Shown in pieces: positions 53,850 through 62,915 of a stretch of DNA of 64,000 nucleotides. The notes under the pieces are model-generated. The model was given only the letters and a program-made list of their open reading frames with translations. It had not been told where the DNA came from and made no database searches. Position 1 is the stretch's first letter. Every line of letters starts with the position of its first letter. The DNA lies in the NCBI RefSeq assembly GCF_900188005.1, contig NZ_FZNR01000003.1:1-64000 (forward strand), read 5' to 3'. The translations under genes were made by a program, and so were the position numbers. Source of the stretch: Actinoplanes regularis (GTDB lineage: Bacteria > Actinomycetota > Actinomycetes > Mycobacteriales > Micromonosporaceae).

Positions 53850-56321
53850 ATGACGCTCACGCCGGAGAAGACCAGCGTGCCGGGACAGCGCCGGCAAGTG
53901 ATGCAGGTGCGCAAGCGCAACGGCGAGCTGCAGCCCGTGGACGTCAACAAGATCGTCACGGCGGTCGAGCGGTGGACCAGCGGCCTCGACGAGGTCGACC
54001 CGCTGCGGGTGGCCACCAAGACCATCAGTGGCCTGTACGACGGCGCCACCACCGAGGAACTGGACAAGCTCTCCATCCAGACCGCCGCCGAGCTGATCGG
54101 CGAGGAGCCGCAGTACTCGAAACTGGCCGCCCGCCTGCTGATCGACCTGGTCGAGCAGGAGGTCCGGGAGCAGGGCGTGACCACGTTCAGCGAGTCCATC
54201 GCGCTCGGTCACCAGCAGGGCCTGATCGGTCCCGGCACGAACGCGTTCGTCGAACGGCACCGGGCCGAGCTCGACGCCGCGATCGACACCGCCAACGATC
54301 TCCGGTTCGAGTACTTCGGCCTGCGCACGGTGGCCGACCGTTACCTGCTGCGGCATCCGACCCGGCGGATCCCGGTCGAGACCCCGCAGTACTGGCTGAT
54401 GCGGGTCGCGTGCGGCCTGTCGCAGACCGCCGCCGAGGCGATCGGCTTCTACCGCCTGATCGCGTCGCTGGCCTATCTTCCCAGCTCACCGACGCTGTTC
54501 AACTCCGGCACCCGGCACACCCAGATGTCCTCGTGCTTCCTGGTCGACTCGCCGAGGGACGAGCTGGACTCGATCTACGAGCGGTACCACCAGGTCGCCA
54601 AGCTGTCGAAGTTCTCCGGCGGCATCGGGATCGCCTGGTCGCGGGTGCGCGGCCGGGGTGCCCTGATCCGCGGTACGAACGGCAAGTCGAACGGCATCGT
54701 CCCGTTCCTGAAGACCCTCGACGCCGGGGTGGCGGCGGTCAACCAGGGCGGCCGGCGCAAGGGCGCGGCCTGCGTCTACTTGGAGCCGTGGCACCCGGAC
54801 ATCGAGGAGTTCCTGGAGCTGCGGGACAACACCGGCGAGGAGTCCCGGCGTACTCACAACCTGAACCTCGCCAACTGGATCCCGGACGAGTTCATGCGCC
54901 GGGTCGAGGCCGACGGGAACTGGTCGCTGATCGACCCGTCCGACGCCCCTGAGCTGCCCGATCTCTTCGGCGACGAGTTCACCGAGGCCTACCGGATCGC
55001 CGAGAAGAAGGCGGTCAGGACGGTCAAGGCCCGGGACCTGTACGGCCGGATGATGCGCACGCTCGCGCAGACCGGCAACGGCTGGATGACGTTCAAGGAC
55101 CGGTCGAACGCGCTGTCGAACCAGACCGGTGCCCCCGGCAACACCATCCACCTGTCGAACCTGTGCACCGAGATCCTCGAGGTCAACTCGGACGACGAGA
55201 CGGCGGTGTGCAACCTGGGCTCGATCAACCTGGGCGCGCACACCACGGCCGAGGGCGTGGACTGGGAGCGGCTGCGGGCTACGGTGCGGACCGCGGTGAT
55301 GTTCCTGGACCGGGTGATCGACATCAACTACTACCCGTCGGAGCAGGCGGCGGCGTCGAACCCGCGGTGGCGGCCGGTCGGACTCGGGCTGATGGGCCTG
55401 CAGGACGCGTTCTTCACGCTCGGGCTGCCGTTCGACTCGGCGCAGGCCAAGGAGCTGTCCACGCGCGTACAGGAGGAGATTCTCCTGACCGCGCTGGAGA
55501 GTTCGGCGTCGCTCGCCGAGCGGTTCGGGGCGCACCCCGCCTTCGCCGAGACCCGGGCGGCCAAGGGCGACCTGCACCCGGAGTTGTGGGGCGCCACGCT
55601 GGGGCAGCCGGCTCGCTGGGCCGTGCTCAAGGAGCGGATCGCCGCGCACGGCCTGCGTAACTCGCTGCTCGTGGCGATCGCGCCGACGGCCACCATCGCA
55701 TCGATCGCCGGTTGCTACGAGTGCATCGAGCCGCAGGTCTCGAACCTGTTCAAGCGCGAAACGATGTCCGGCGAATTCCTCCAGATCAACACCTATCTCG
55801 TACGCGAACTGAAGTCCCGTGGCCTGTGGAACGCCGAGATCCGCGAGCAGATCAAGCGTGCCGAGGGTTCGGTGCAGGACATCGCGTCCCTGCCGGCGGA
55901 TGTCCGGGAACTCTTCCGGACCGCGTGGGAGCTGCCGCAGCGCGCGCTGATCGACCTGGCCGCGGCCCGGGCGCCGTTCATCGACCAGTCCCAGTCGCTG
56001 AACCTGTTCCTGGCGGCCCCGACCATCGGCAAGCTCTCGTCGATGTACCTCTACGCCTGGAAGTCCGGGCTGAAGACCTCGTACTACCTGCGCTCGCGCC
56101 CCGCGACGCGCATCCAGCAGGCCACCACCGCGGTCAGCGCCGGCCCGGCCGTCACCCCGCCGGTCGCCGCGGCCGTCGTCCCGGCCCGGACCACCACGCT
56201 GGTCGCCGGCCCGTCCGGTTCCGGCCATGTCGCCACCCTCAGCCTGAACCTGCTCGGCGACACCGACGGTGCGCTCGCCGCGTCCCTTGAGAACCCCGAC
56301 ATCTGTGAGGCGTGCCAGTAA
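53850..56321 (+). CDS. nrdA: Class Ia ribonucleoside-diphosphate reductase, large subunit
   Basis: An 823-residue catalytic subunit. The N-terminal ATP-cone (VRKRNGELQPVDVNKIVTAVERW, residues ~16-95) gives allosteric activity control. The active-site Cys of the redox pair is in TQMSSCFLVDSP, and the radical Cys is in HLSNLCTEILE (Asn, Cys, Glu). NLGSINL and PTATIASIAGCYECIEP follow. The C-terminal redox pair is CEAC. It reduces NDPs to dNDPs with NrdB. The true ATG at 53850 follows GAGGGAAGAGGG. The stop overlaps nrdB (TAATG). Confidence 0.97.
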   Translation: MTLTPEKTSVPGQRRQVMQVRKRNGELQPVDVNKIVTAVERWTSGLDEVDPLRVATKTISGLYDGATTEELDKLSIQTAAELIGEEPQYSKLAARLLIDLVEQEVREQGVTTFSESIALGHQQGLIGPGTNAFVERHRAELDAAIDTANDLRFEYFGLRTVADRYLLRHPTRRIPVETPQYWLMRVACGLSQTAAEAIGFYRLIASLAYLPSSPTLFNSGTRHTQMSSCFLVDSPRDELDSIYERYHQVAKLSKFSGGIGIAWSRVRGRGALIRGTNGKSNGIVPFLKTLDAGVAAVNQGGRRKGAACVYLEPWHPDIEEFLELRDNTGEESRRTHNLNLANWIPDEFMRRVEADGNWSLIDPSDAPELPDLFGDEFTEAYRIAEKKAVRTVKARDLYGRMMRTLAQTGNGWMTFKDRSNALSNQTGAPGNTIHLSNLCTEILEVNSDDETAVCNLGSINLGAHTTAEGVDWERLRATVRTAVMFLDRVIDINYYPSEQAAASNPRWRPVGLGLMGLQDAFFTLGLPFDSAQAKELSTRVQEEILLTALESSASLAERFGAHPAFAETRAAKGDLHPELWGATLGQPARWAVLKERIAAHGLRNSLLVAIAPTATIASIAGCYECIEPQVSNLFKRETMSGEFLQINTYLVRELKSRGLWNAEIREQIKRAEGSVQDIASLPADVRELFRTAWELPQRALIDLAAARAPFIDQSQSLNLFLAAPTIGKLSSMYLYAWKSGLKTSYYLRSRPATRIQQATTAVSAGPAVTPPVAAAVVPARTTTLVAGPSGSGHVATLSLNLLGDTDGALAASLENPDICEACQ

Positions 56322-57316
56322 TGCTGCTCGACCCTGGAATGGACCTGACCCTGCGGCCGATGAAGTACCCGCACTTCTTCGACCGTTACAAGGACGCCAT
56401 CAAGAACACCTGGACGGTCGAGGAGGTCGACCTCCACGCCGATCTGGCCGACCTGGCCAAGCTGACGCCGGCCGAGCAGCACCTGGTGTCCCGGCTGGTC
56501 GCGTTCTTCGCCACCGGCGACACGATCGTCGCGAACAATCTGGTGCTGAACCTCTACCAGCACGTGAATTCGCCGGAGGGCCGGCTCTATCTCTCCCGGC
56601 AGCTGTTCGAGGAGGCCGTGCACGTCCAGTTCTATCTGAACCTGCTGGACACCTATGTGCCGGACGAGACCGAGCGGTTCGAGGCGTTCGCCGCGATCGA
56701 GAACATTCCGTCGATCGCGCGCAAGGCCGAGTTCTGCTTCAAGTGGATCGACTCCGTTTTCAACCTGCGCAGGCTGGAGACGAAGGCGGACCGGCGGGCG
56801 TTCCTGCTGAACGTGATCTGTTTCGCGGCGTGCATCGAGGGGCTGTTCTTCTACGGTGCCTTCGCGTACGTGTACTTCCTGCGTTCCCGCGGCGTCCTGC
56901 AGGGCCTGGCCTCCGGCACCAACTGGGTGTTCCGCGACGAGAGCATGCACATGGCGTTCGCGTTCGACGTGGTCGAGACCGTTCGGCAGGAGGAGCCGGA
57001 CCTGTTCGACGCGGAGATGGAGAAGCAGATCCGGGACATGCTCGCCGAGGCCGTCGAGTGCGAGGTCCAGTTCGCGGCCGATCTGCTCGAGCAGGGTGTC
57101 AGCGGAATGTCCCTCGGTGACATGCGCGAATACCTCCAGCACGTCGCCGACCGGCGGTTGCAGATCCTCGGGATCGAGCCGATGTACGGCAGCAAGAACC
57201 CGTTCGCGTTCATGGAGTTGCAGGACGTGCAGGAGCTGTCGAACTTCTTCGAACGCCGCGTCTCCGCCTATCAGGTCGGCGTCACCGGCACGGTCACCTT
57301 CGACGACGACTTCTGA
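56321..57316 (+). CDS. nrdB: Class Ia ribonucleoside-diphosphate reductase, small (radical) subunit
   Basis: A 331-residue diiron protein. Metal ligands: Asp in FFATGDTIVANN, Glu/His in EEAVHVQFY, Glu in CIEGLFF, Glu/His in DESMHMAFAF. The Tyr of HVQFY sits at the radical-tyrosine position. It ends in an acidic tail (VTFDDDF) that contacts NrdA. It is translationally coupled to nrdA and shares the B12 riboswitch. No nrdS-like gene follows, unlike nrdABS of Streptomyces. Confidence 0.97.
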   Translation: MLLDPGMDLTLRPMKYPHFFDRYKDAIKNTWTVEEVDLHADLADLAKLTPAEQHLVSRLVAFFATGDTIVANNLVLNLYQHVNSPEGRLYLSRQLFEEAVHVQFYLNLLDTYVPDETERFEAFAAIENIPSIARKAEFCFKWIDSVFNLRRLETKADRRAFLLNVICFAACIEGLFFYGAFAYVYFLRSRGVLQGLASGTNWVFRDESMHMAFAFDVVETVRQEEPDLFDAEMEKQIRDMLAEAVECEVQFAADLLEQGVSGMSLGDMREYLQHVADRRLQILGIEPMYGSKNPFAFMELQDVQELSNFFERRVSAYQVGVTGTVTFDDDF

Positions 57317-57318
57317 TC

Positions 57319-57463
57319 AAAACCATTCCTCCGGTACGAACAATGGAGCCCCGCGTCCAGCCTTTTCGGGCCGGGCTCCGGGACGATCCCGCGCGGGATC
57401 GCACGTGACTCGGCTCGTAGCCCGCGGACGGGACTCCATCGGGCGTACCGGAGGAATGGTTTT
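57319..57463. repeat. 145-bp element bounded by 20-bp perfect inverted repeats
   Basis: The arms 57319-57338 (AAAACCATTCCTCCGGTACG) and 57444-57463 are exact complements. Pairing continues imperfectly inward (ATGGAG near 57344 with CTCCAT near 57434, then GTCC with GGAC). It lies just after nrdB and before a separate terminator. It could be a MITE-like element, a stable RNA hairpin or a composite terminator. Confidence 0.75.
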
Positions 57464-57474
57464 TGAAGTGGAAT

Positions 57475-57510
57475 GCGGAAGCCCGGGACTGGAGTGTCCC
57501 GGGCTTCCGC
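57475..57510. terminator. Bidirectional terminator after nrdB
   Basis: A 15-bp perfect stem (57475-57489 with 57496-57510) with a 6-base loop, between convergent nrdB and the gene ending at 57518. Confidence 0.85.
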
Positions 57511-57517
57511 GGCCGTG

Positions 57518-58300
57518 TCAGACCCGGCGGCGACGCCGGGTGAGGGAGAAGCCGAACAGGCCGGTGATCGCGGCGAGGACGCCGCCCCCGGCGGTCCAGA
57601 ACCAGCGGCCGGAGAAGTCCGGCAGCCAGTCCAGGCTGAAACTGCTCTCGTCGGCATCCGCCGCGGCGCTCGGCGAGGCCGCCGGTGCCGGCCCGCTCAG
57701 CACCGTGCCCGGCTGGTTGTTCGGGACCAGCGGCTTGGCCAGCTCGCCCTGGTCGGCATCGAGGTCGCCCTTGGGTGTGGCGAGACCCAGGCTGACCTTG
57801 AGAGGCAGGCCGAGGTCCGCTTCCGGCATCGTCGTGCTGGACAACCGGACGTAATACGTGCCGGGGAGCGGGTCGCCGTCCTGCGGCTCGGCCCACGACC
57901 GTACCTGTCGGAGCCGGCAGCCGAGGGTGACCTGCGCGGCGTCTTTGGCGGCGACCGGGCTCTGCTCACCGGCCACGCAAGCCTGCCGGCGGCGCAGCCC
58001 GTCGAAGACCTCGATGATCCACGACTCGTCGCCGGTCCGGCCCTTGTCGGGCAGCGTGACCGTGGCGGTCAGGTCCGGGCGCTGCCCGGCCTCCGCGGTG
58101 AACTGCCAGTACAGGTAGTCACCGGTGACCGCGCCGACCTGCACCTGCTGGCTCGAGACGATCGGTACGGCGGTCAGGAACGAGGTGCCGGCGGTGTTCA
58201 CCGCGGGTGCCGGGGACGGGTCGTCCGCGAACGCGGCGCTCGGGACGGCCGCGACCAGGAAGGCCGCGACCCCGGTGGCCGCGAGGTGCTTGATCTTCAT
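57518..58300 (-). CDS. Secreted C-terminally anchored protein paired with a VWA protein
   Basis: 260 residues. The signal peptide is at 1-25 (AATGVAAFLVAAVPSAAFA). The beta-rich ectodomain contains YLYWQFTAEAGQRPDLTATVTLPD and DPLPGTYYVRLSSTTMP. An Ala/Ser/Asp linker, a TM (FWTAGGGVLAAITGLFGFSL) and an RRRRRV tail close the protein. I do not recognise the ectodomain family. Its ATG overlaps the stop of the upstream VWA gene by one base, so the two products probably work together at the cell surface. Confidence 0.8.
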   Translation of the reverse strand: MKIKHLAATGVAAFLVAAVPSAAFADDPSPAPAVNTAGTSFLTAVPIVSSQQVQVGAVTGDYLYWQFTAEAGQRPDLTATVTLPDKGRTGDESWIIEVFDGLRRRQACVAGEQSPVAAKDAAQVTLGCRLRQVRSWAEPQDGDPLPGTYYVRLSSTTMPEADLGLPLKVSLGLATPKGDLDADQGELAKPLVPNNQPGTVLSGPAPAASPSAAADADESSFSLDWLPDFSGRWFWTAGGGVLAAITGLFGFSLTRRRRRV

Positions 58301-59598
58301 CAGTTCTCCCTCCAGGTGGCCACCCAGTAGCGGGTCACCCAGCCGGCCAGGATGCCGGCGAGCAGGCCGGCGATCGCCAGGACCAGCAGGAACAGGAAAC
58401 CGCGGCCGAGGCCGGGGGCGTCCGGGACGTGCGAGGCGTCGACCAGGTCGATGCTCAGCTCGACCGGCATGCCGTTGGCGCTGACCACGTTGGACGCGAA
58501 CGAGTTGGCGACGATCAGGCAGACCTCGGTCGCGTCGGTGTCCTCGGCGGCCTCGGTGGCGTCGTTGTCGGCGGCCTCGGCCGATGCTTTCGCGTCCGCC
58601 TTCTGCTCATCGGCCGACCAGCGCAGGCCGGCCGACAGGACGTCGGTCCGCCCGCTGCCGGCGTCGAGCCCGCGGACCAGTTCCCGGCCGTCCTTGGTGG
58701 CGGCCTTCAGGAGGACGCCGTAGTCCGGGTTGATCGCCCGGTCGAGCGCGATGCTCACCGACGCGCGCAGCTCCTGGTCGGCCTGGACGGCGACCCGGTA
58801 GTACCGGTGCTCGCTGATCTTCTCCCGGTCGGTGTAGACGCCGGGAGCGAGCAGCGGGGCGTTCGTGCAGTCCGCGGTGCCGGTGACCACGGCCGGCTGC
58901 ACCGGCGGCGGAACCGCGGCCCGGTCGACCAGTTGCTTGACCCGGTCGGTCAGCTCCGCTTCGCTGTTCGCGGCGGCGTACGTGCCGCCGGTCGCGGTGG
59001 AGATGCAGACCAGCTGCTTGCGGGTCTTTTCGTCGGGGGTCAGGCCCAGTGTGTCGACGACCAGGTGGGTGCCCTGCGCGGCCAGGTCCCGGGCGACGTC
59101 GCAGGGGTCGGGCGGGGTGCAGGTGTCCTCGCCGTCGGTGATCAGGACGATCCGCCGGGTCGAACCGTTGTCACCGAGATCCTCGGCGGCCTTCTTCAGC
59201 GCCAGCCCGATCGGCGTGTGGCCGGTCGGCTTCAGCGTGGCGATCGCGTTCTTCGCCTGGACCGCGTTGACCGGCCCGACCGGGACGATCTGCTGGGTGT
59301 CCTGGCAGGCGATCTTCTTGTTCTTGCCGGCGTAGGTGGCGCCGAGGACCCGGATGCCGAGCTGAGTGTTCTCCGGCAGCGCGTCGACCACCTTGTTGAA
59401 GGCGCGCTTGGCCACCGCGATCCGTGTCTCACCGTCGATGTCGGCGGCCTTCATCGAGCCGCTGACGTCGAGGACCAGTTCGACGGTGGGTGGTTCGGAG
59501 TTCTCGGTCTCGTCGGCGTGGGCCGGGGCGGCGCCGAGCAGGCTGGTGGCGCCGATCAATCCAGTCGCCACCAGTATGGACAGACGTTTATGGATCAC
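58300..59598 (-). CDS. Secreted, membrane-anchored von Willebrand factor A protein
   Basis: 432 residues. The signal peptide ends near AHADE (residue ~29). The VWA domain has MIDAS DVSGSM (DxSxS, ~44-50), the metal Thr in PTGHTPIGLAL, and the final Asp in LITDGEDTC. A beta-rich middle follows (GVYTDREKISEHRYYRVAVQADQEL). An Ala/Glu/Asp-rich segment comes next, then a TM (LFLLVLAIAGLLAGILAGWV). It is predicted to bind proteins through Mg2+ outside the membrane. First gene of a two-gene operon; start 59598. Confidence 0.85.
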   Translation of the reverse strand: MIHKRLSILVATGLIGATSLLGAAPAHADETENSEPPTVELVLDVSGSMKAADIDGETRIAVAKRAFNKVVDALPENTQLGIRVLGATYAGKNKKIACQDTQQIVPVGPVNAVQAKNAIATLKPTGHTPIGLALKKAAEDLGDNGSTRRIVLITDGEDTCTPPDPCDVARDLAAQGTHLVVDTLGLTPDEKTRKQLVCISTATGGTYAAANSEAELTDRVKQLVDRAAVPPPVQPAVVTGTADCTNAPLLAPGVYTDREKISEHRYYRVAVQADQELRASVSIALDRAINPDYGVLLKAATKDGRELVRGLDAGSGRTDVLSAGLRWSADEQKADAKASAEAADNDATEAAEDTDATEVCLIVANSFASNVVSANGMPVELSIDLVDASHVPDAPGLGRGFLFLLVLAIAGLLAGILAGWVTRYWVATWREN

Positions 59599-59793
59599 GC
59601 GCCAAGATCATAAAGGTAGGTCTGATCCATCATGGTCGGCGGGGTGACCGGCCGGCCGGGCCCTTGTGGAGCCCGGCCCGCGGTTCCGGTCGCCGGGGCG
59701 GGCGCTTGTGGCGCGCTCTCCAGCCGGCGAGCCTGACCGTGGCGGCTTTCCCGCCATCGGTTCAGCGTCTTGGCCGCCTTGTGACGGCGGGAT

Positions 59794-60489
<696 letters not shown>

Positions 60490-60503
60490 GACATCGAACC
60501 GTA

Positions 60504-60533
60504 CCTGTCTAGACAACCACCTGTCTAGACAGG
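60504..60533. promoter_or_regulatory. Twin operators in the deoC/gntR promoter
   Basis: TGTCTAGACA occurs twice as a perfect palindrome (60506-60515 and 60522-60531). The second extends to CCTGTCTAGACAGG. Sites 16 bp apart in a short divergent region fit binding of the adjacent GntR protein. Confidence 0.85.
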
Positions 60534-60575
60534 TTGGCTCCGTAGGCGGTCAGCCCGATCGGTAGGGTGTCCCCC

Positions 60576-61295
60576 ATGTCCGCCGGACCAGACTTCGCGC
60601 CGCGCTACTTCCGCATCGAGCAGGAGCTCCGAGCGCGGATCGCGCAGGCCAGGCCCCATGACCCGCTGCCCTCCGAGCCGGAGCTGGCCCGCGAGTTCGG
60701 GGTCAGCCGGATGACCGCCCGGGCCGCGGTCACCCAGTTGGTGAACGACGGGCTCGCCTACCGCGCGCCCGGCCGGGGCACGTTCGTCGCGGTGCCCACC
60801 GGTCCGCGCCGTGCCGACAACCTGATCCGCCTCAGCGAGGAGATCCGCAAGCAGGGCAAGGTGCCGTCGTCCCGGGTGGTCAGCGCCGAGCTGCGGCCGG
60901 CCACCGTGATCGAGGCGACCCGGCTGCGGCAGCGGGCCGGCGACGTGGTCGCGATCTACCGGGTCCGGCAGGCCGACGGCGATCCGTTCGCCTTCGAGCA
61001 CGCCTGCTATCCCGGGGTGCTGAGCGCGCTGCTCGACTTCGACCTCTCCGGATCAGTGCACGAGGCGCTGGTCGCGCTCGGCCGCGTCCCGACCCGGGGC
61101 ACCTCGACGATCACGGCCCAGCCGGCGAACGAGGAGGACTCCCGGGAGCTCGGCGTCCCGGTCGGCACCTCGCTGCTGGTCGAGGACCGGCTGATCCTCG
61201 ACCATGAGGGCCGCCCCCTGGAATTGAGCGAATCCCGCTACATCGGTACGAAATACCGGCTCGACGTCGCGTTCGGGGTCGAACCGCACCAGTGA
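60576..61295 (+). CDS. GntR-family (HutC subfamily) regulator
   Basis: A 239-residue regulator. The winged-HTH N terminus is YFRIEQELRARIAQARPHDPLPSEPELAREFGVSRMTARAAVTQLVNDGLAYRAPGRGTFVA. A HutC/UTRA-type ligand domain follows (RLRQRAGDVVAIYRVRQADGDPFAFEHACYPG, LLVEDRLILDHEGRPLELSESRYIG). The effector is probably a phosphorylated sugar or nucleoside-derived metabolite linked to DeoC. GTG 60567 is an alternative start. Confidence 0.93.
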   Translation: MSAGPDFAPRYFRIEQELRARIAQARPHDPLPSEPELAREFGVSRMTARAAVTQLVNDGLAYRAPGRGTFVAVPTGPRRADNLIRLSEEIRKQGKVPSSRVVSAELRPATVIEATRLRQRAGDVVAIYRVRQADGDPFAFEHACYPGVLSALLDFDLSGSVHEALVALGRVPTRGTSTITAQPANEEDSRELGVPVGTSLLVEDRLILDHEGRPLELSESRYIGTKYRLDVAFGVEPHQ

Positions 61296-61393
61296 CCTCG
61301 GCACGAATCGGGGAATACAACCGGGCGCTGAGCGGCTAGCTTCGGTCTCAACCTGGAGTATCGACTCCGGCAGCTCCGACGGAGGCCACGGCC

Positions 61394-61966
61394 ATGAAGG
61401 GGACCATCGCACTCATCGTCATCACCGCGCTCGCCGGCGTCACCGGTTGCGCGGCCCGGAACACGCCCGCTCCGGCGGCCACAGCGGCGCCGGCTCCGAC
61501 GCCGACCGCGGTGCCGACCGGGACCACCAACGTCGCCGCGGTCACCTGGCCGACCACCCCGGTGACCGTCACCCACCAGCCCGCAGTCCCGCCGGTCCCG
61601 GTGCTCGAGGGGGTCCGGTACGCCACGCACGACGGCTACGACCGCATCGTCCTGGACATCCCCGGCGCGCTGCCCGGCTACACCGCCAAGTACGTCACCG
61701 AACTACGCCAGGACGGCTCCGGTGACAAGGTCACGATTCCGGGGAAGGCGTTCCTGCTGATCGTGCTGAACCCGGCGCAGGCTCACCGGGACGACGGCAC
61801 CGCGACGGTGACCGGGACGCACCGGATCAACCTGCCCGGGATCACGTCGTACGCGGTGATCGGCGACTACGAGGGCTACGTCTCGTTCGCCTTGGGCCTG
61901 TCCGCGAAGCGCGGCTTCCGCATCGGCGAACTCTCCAACCGGATCTACTTCGACATAGCCGTCTGA
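61394..61966 (+). CDS. AMIN-like domain lipoprotein
   Basis: A 190-residue lipoprotein, lipobox AGVTGC (Cys19). An Ala/Pro/Thr linker (to ~65) leads to a single beta-rich domain (VLEGVRYATHDGYDRIVLDIPGALPGYTAKYV, GFRIGELSNRIYFDIAV). This matches actinobacterial AMIN-like lipoproteins of unknown function that may contact the cell wall. It stands alone downstream of the GntR gene and 98 bp away from it. Confidence 0.8.
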   Translation: MKGTIALIVITALAGVTGCAARNTPAPAATAAPAPTPTAVPTGTTNVAAVTWPTTPVTVTHQPAVPPVPVLEGVRYATHDGYDRIVLDIPGALPGYTAKYVTELRQDGSGDKVTIPGKAFLLIVLNPAQAHRDDGTATVTGTHRINLPGITSYAVIGDYEGYVSFALGLSAKRGFRIGELSNRIYFDIAV

Positions 61967-61974
61967 TGTAACCG

Positions 61975-62000
61975 GCCGGGCGGCGACGGCGCCGCCCGGC
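61975..62000. terminator. Bidirectional terminator
   Basis: A 10-bp perfect GC stem (61975-61984 with 61991-62000) with a 6-base loop, between convergent genes. Confidence 0.75.
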
Positions 62001-62003
62001 GGT

Positions 62004-62381
62004 TCAGAGCCAGACCGTGCCCAGCCAGGCGGTGACCGCGGCGGCCACCAGCAGGCCGATGTTCAGGCCGATCACCTTGATCTCACCGCGCGACACGTGC
62101 GTGACGATGCCGCCGATCTGGATCAGCACCAGGCCGATCGCCGCGGCGATCGCCGCGGCGATCGCCAGACCCGGCGCGATCCCGGTCAGCGGCGGCAGGA
62201 TCAGCCCGATCGCGCCCAGCACCTCCAGCGCGCCGATCACCCGGACCACCGGCATCGGGATCTGGTCGACCCAGCCCATCATCGGCCGCAGCTGATCCTG
62301 GCTCTGGAAGACCTTGATACCGCCGCTGTAGAGGTAGAGCAGGGCGAGCAGCCCGGCCAGGATCCAGTACGCGATCTCCAT
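62004..62381 (-). CDS. DoxX-family membrane protein
   Basis: A 125-residue protein with four TM segments: IAYWILAGLLALLYLYSGGIKVF, VVRVIGALEVLGAIGLIL, GLAIAAAIAAAIGLVLIQIGGIV, NIGLLVAAAVTAWLGTVWL. This is the DoxX layout, often linked to redox or membrane stress. GGGAG precedes ATG 62381. It is divergent from an HxlR regulator with inverted repeats between them. Confidence 0.88.
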   Translation of the reverse strand: MEIAYWILAGLLALLYLYSGGIKVFQSQDQLRPMMGWVDQIPMPVVRVIGALEVLGAIGLILPPLTGIAPGLAIAAAIAAAIGLVLIQIGGIVTHVSRGEIKVIGLNIGLLVAAAVTAWLGTVWL

Positions 62382-62386
62382 GTCAG

Positions 62387-62438
62387 CTCCCAATGGTTAC
62401 TGGTCGTAAGTGACCACATGATGCGTCACTATTGGGAG
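62387..62438. promoter_or_regulatory. HxlR operator candidates
   Basis: GGTTACT-N7-AGTGACC (62395-62415) is a near-perfect inverted repeat. An outer pair CTCCCAAT (62387-62394)/ATTGGGAG (62431-62438) encloses it. Both lie in the divergent DoxX/HxlR promoter. Confidence 0.65.
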
Positions 62439-62483
62439 GCTTACAAAAGGCACACGCGTGTGCGTCAGGCACAGGGGGATGTC

Positions 62484-62855
62484 ATGTCGGAGTACGAGCA
62501 CACCTGCCTGATCCGGGGCGATGGCGGGCAGACCCTCCGCGCGATCCTCGACCGGATCTGCAACAAGTGGACCCTGCTCATCGTGGCCACGCTCGATCGG
62601 GGCACGCTGCGCTTCAGCGACCTGGCCCAGCAGATTCCCGGCATCTCCCAGCGCATGCTGACCCTGACCCTGCGGAACCTGGAGCGCGACGGCCTGGTCA
62701 GCCGCGAGGTCCACGCTGAGGTCCCGCCCCGCGTCGAGTACACGCTGACCCCGGCGGGCAAGAGCCTGATCCCGCCCGCGCTGGCCCTGGCGAGTTGGGC
62801 CATCGAGCACGTCCCGCACATCGAGGCGAGCCGGGCGGCGTACCAGGCCCGCTGA
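62484..62855 (+). CDS. HxlR-family transcriptional regulator
   Basis: A 123-residue winged-helix regulator: ICNKWTLLIVATLDRGTLRFSDLAQQIPGISQRMLTLTLRNLERDGLVSREVHAEVPPRVEYTLTPAGKSL is a complete HxlR domain. A single N-terminal Cys (HTCLIRG, Cys8) is at the position used for redox or aldehyde sensing in some family members. AGGGGG precedes ATG 62484. It probably controls the divergent doxX gene. Confidence 0.92.
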   Translation: MSEYEHTCLIRGDGGQTLRAILDRICNKWTLLIVATLDRGTLRFSDLAQQIPGISQRMLTLTLRNLERDGLVSREVHAEVPPRVEYTLTPAGKSLIPPALALASWAIEHVPHIEASRAAYQAR

Positions 62856-62915
62856 TCCGGCGGTGGCCGGGCTACCCGGCGATACGGGCAGCCCGGCTCA
62901 CCCGGGGTGGAATGC

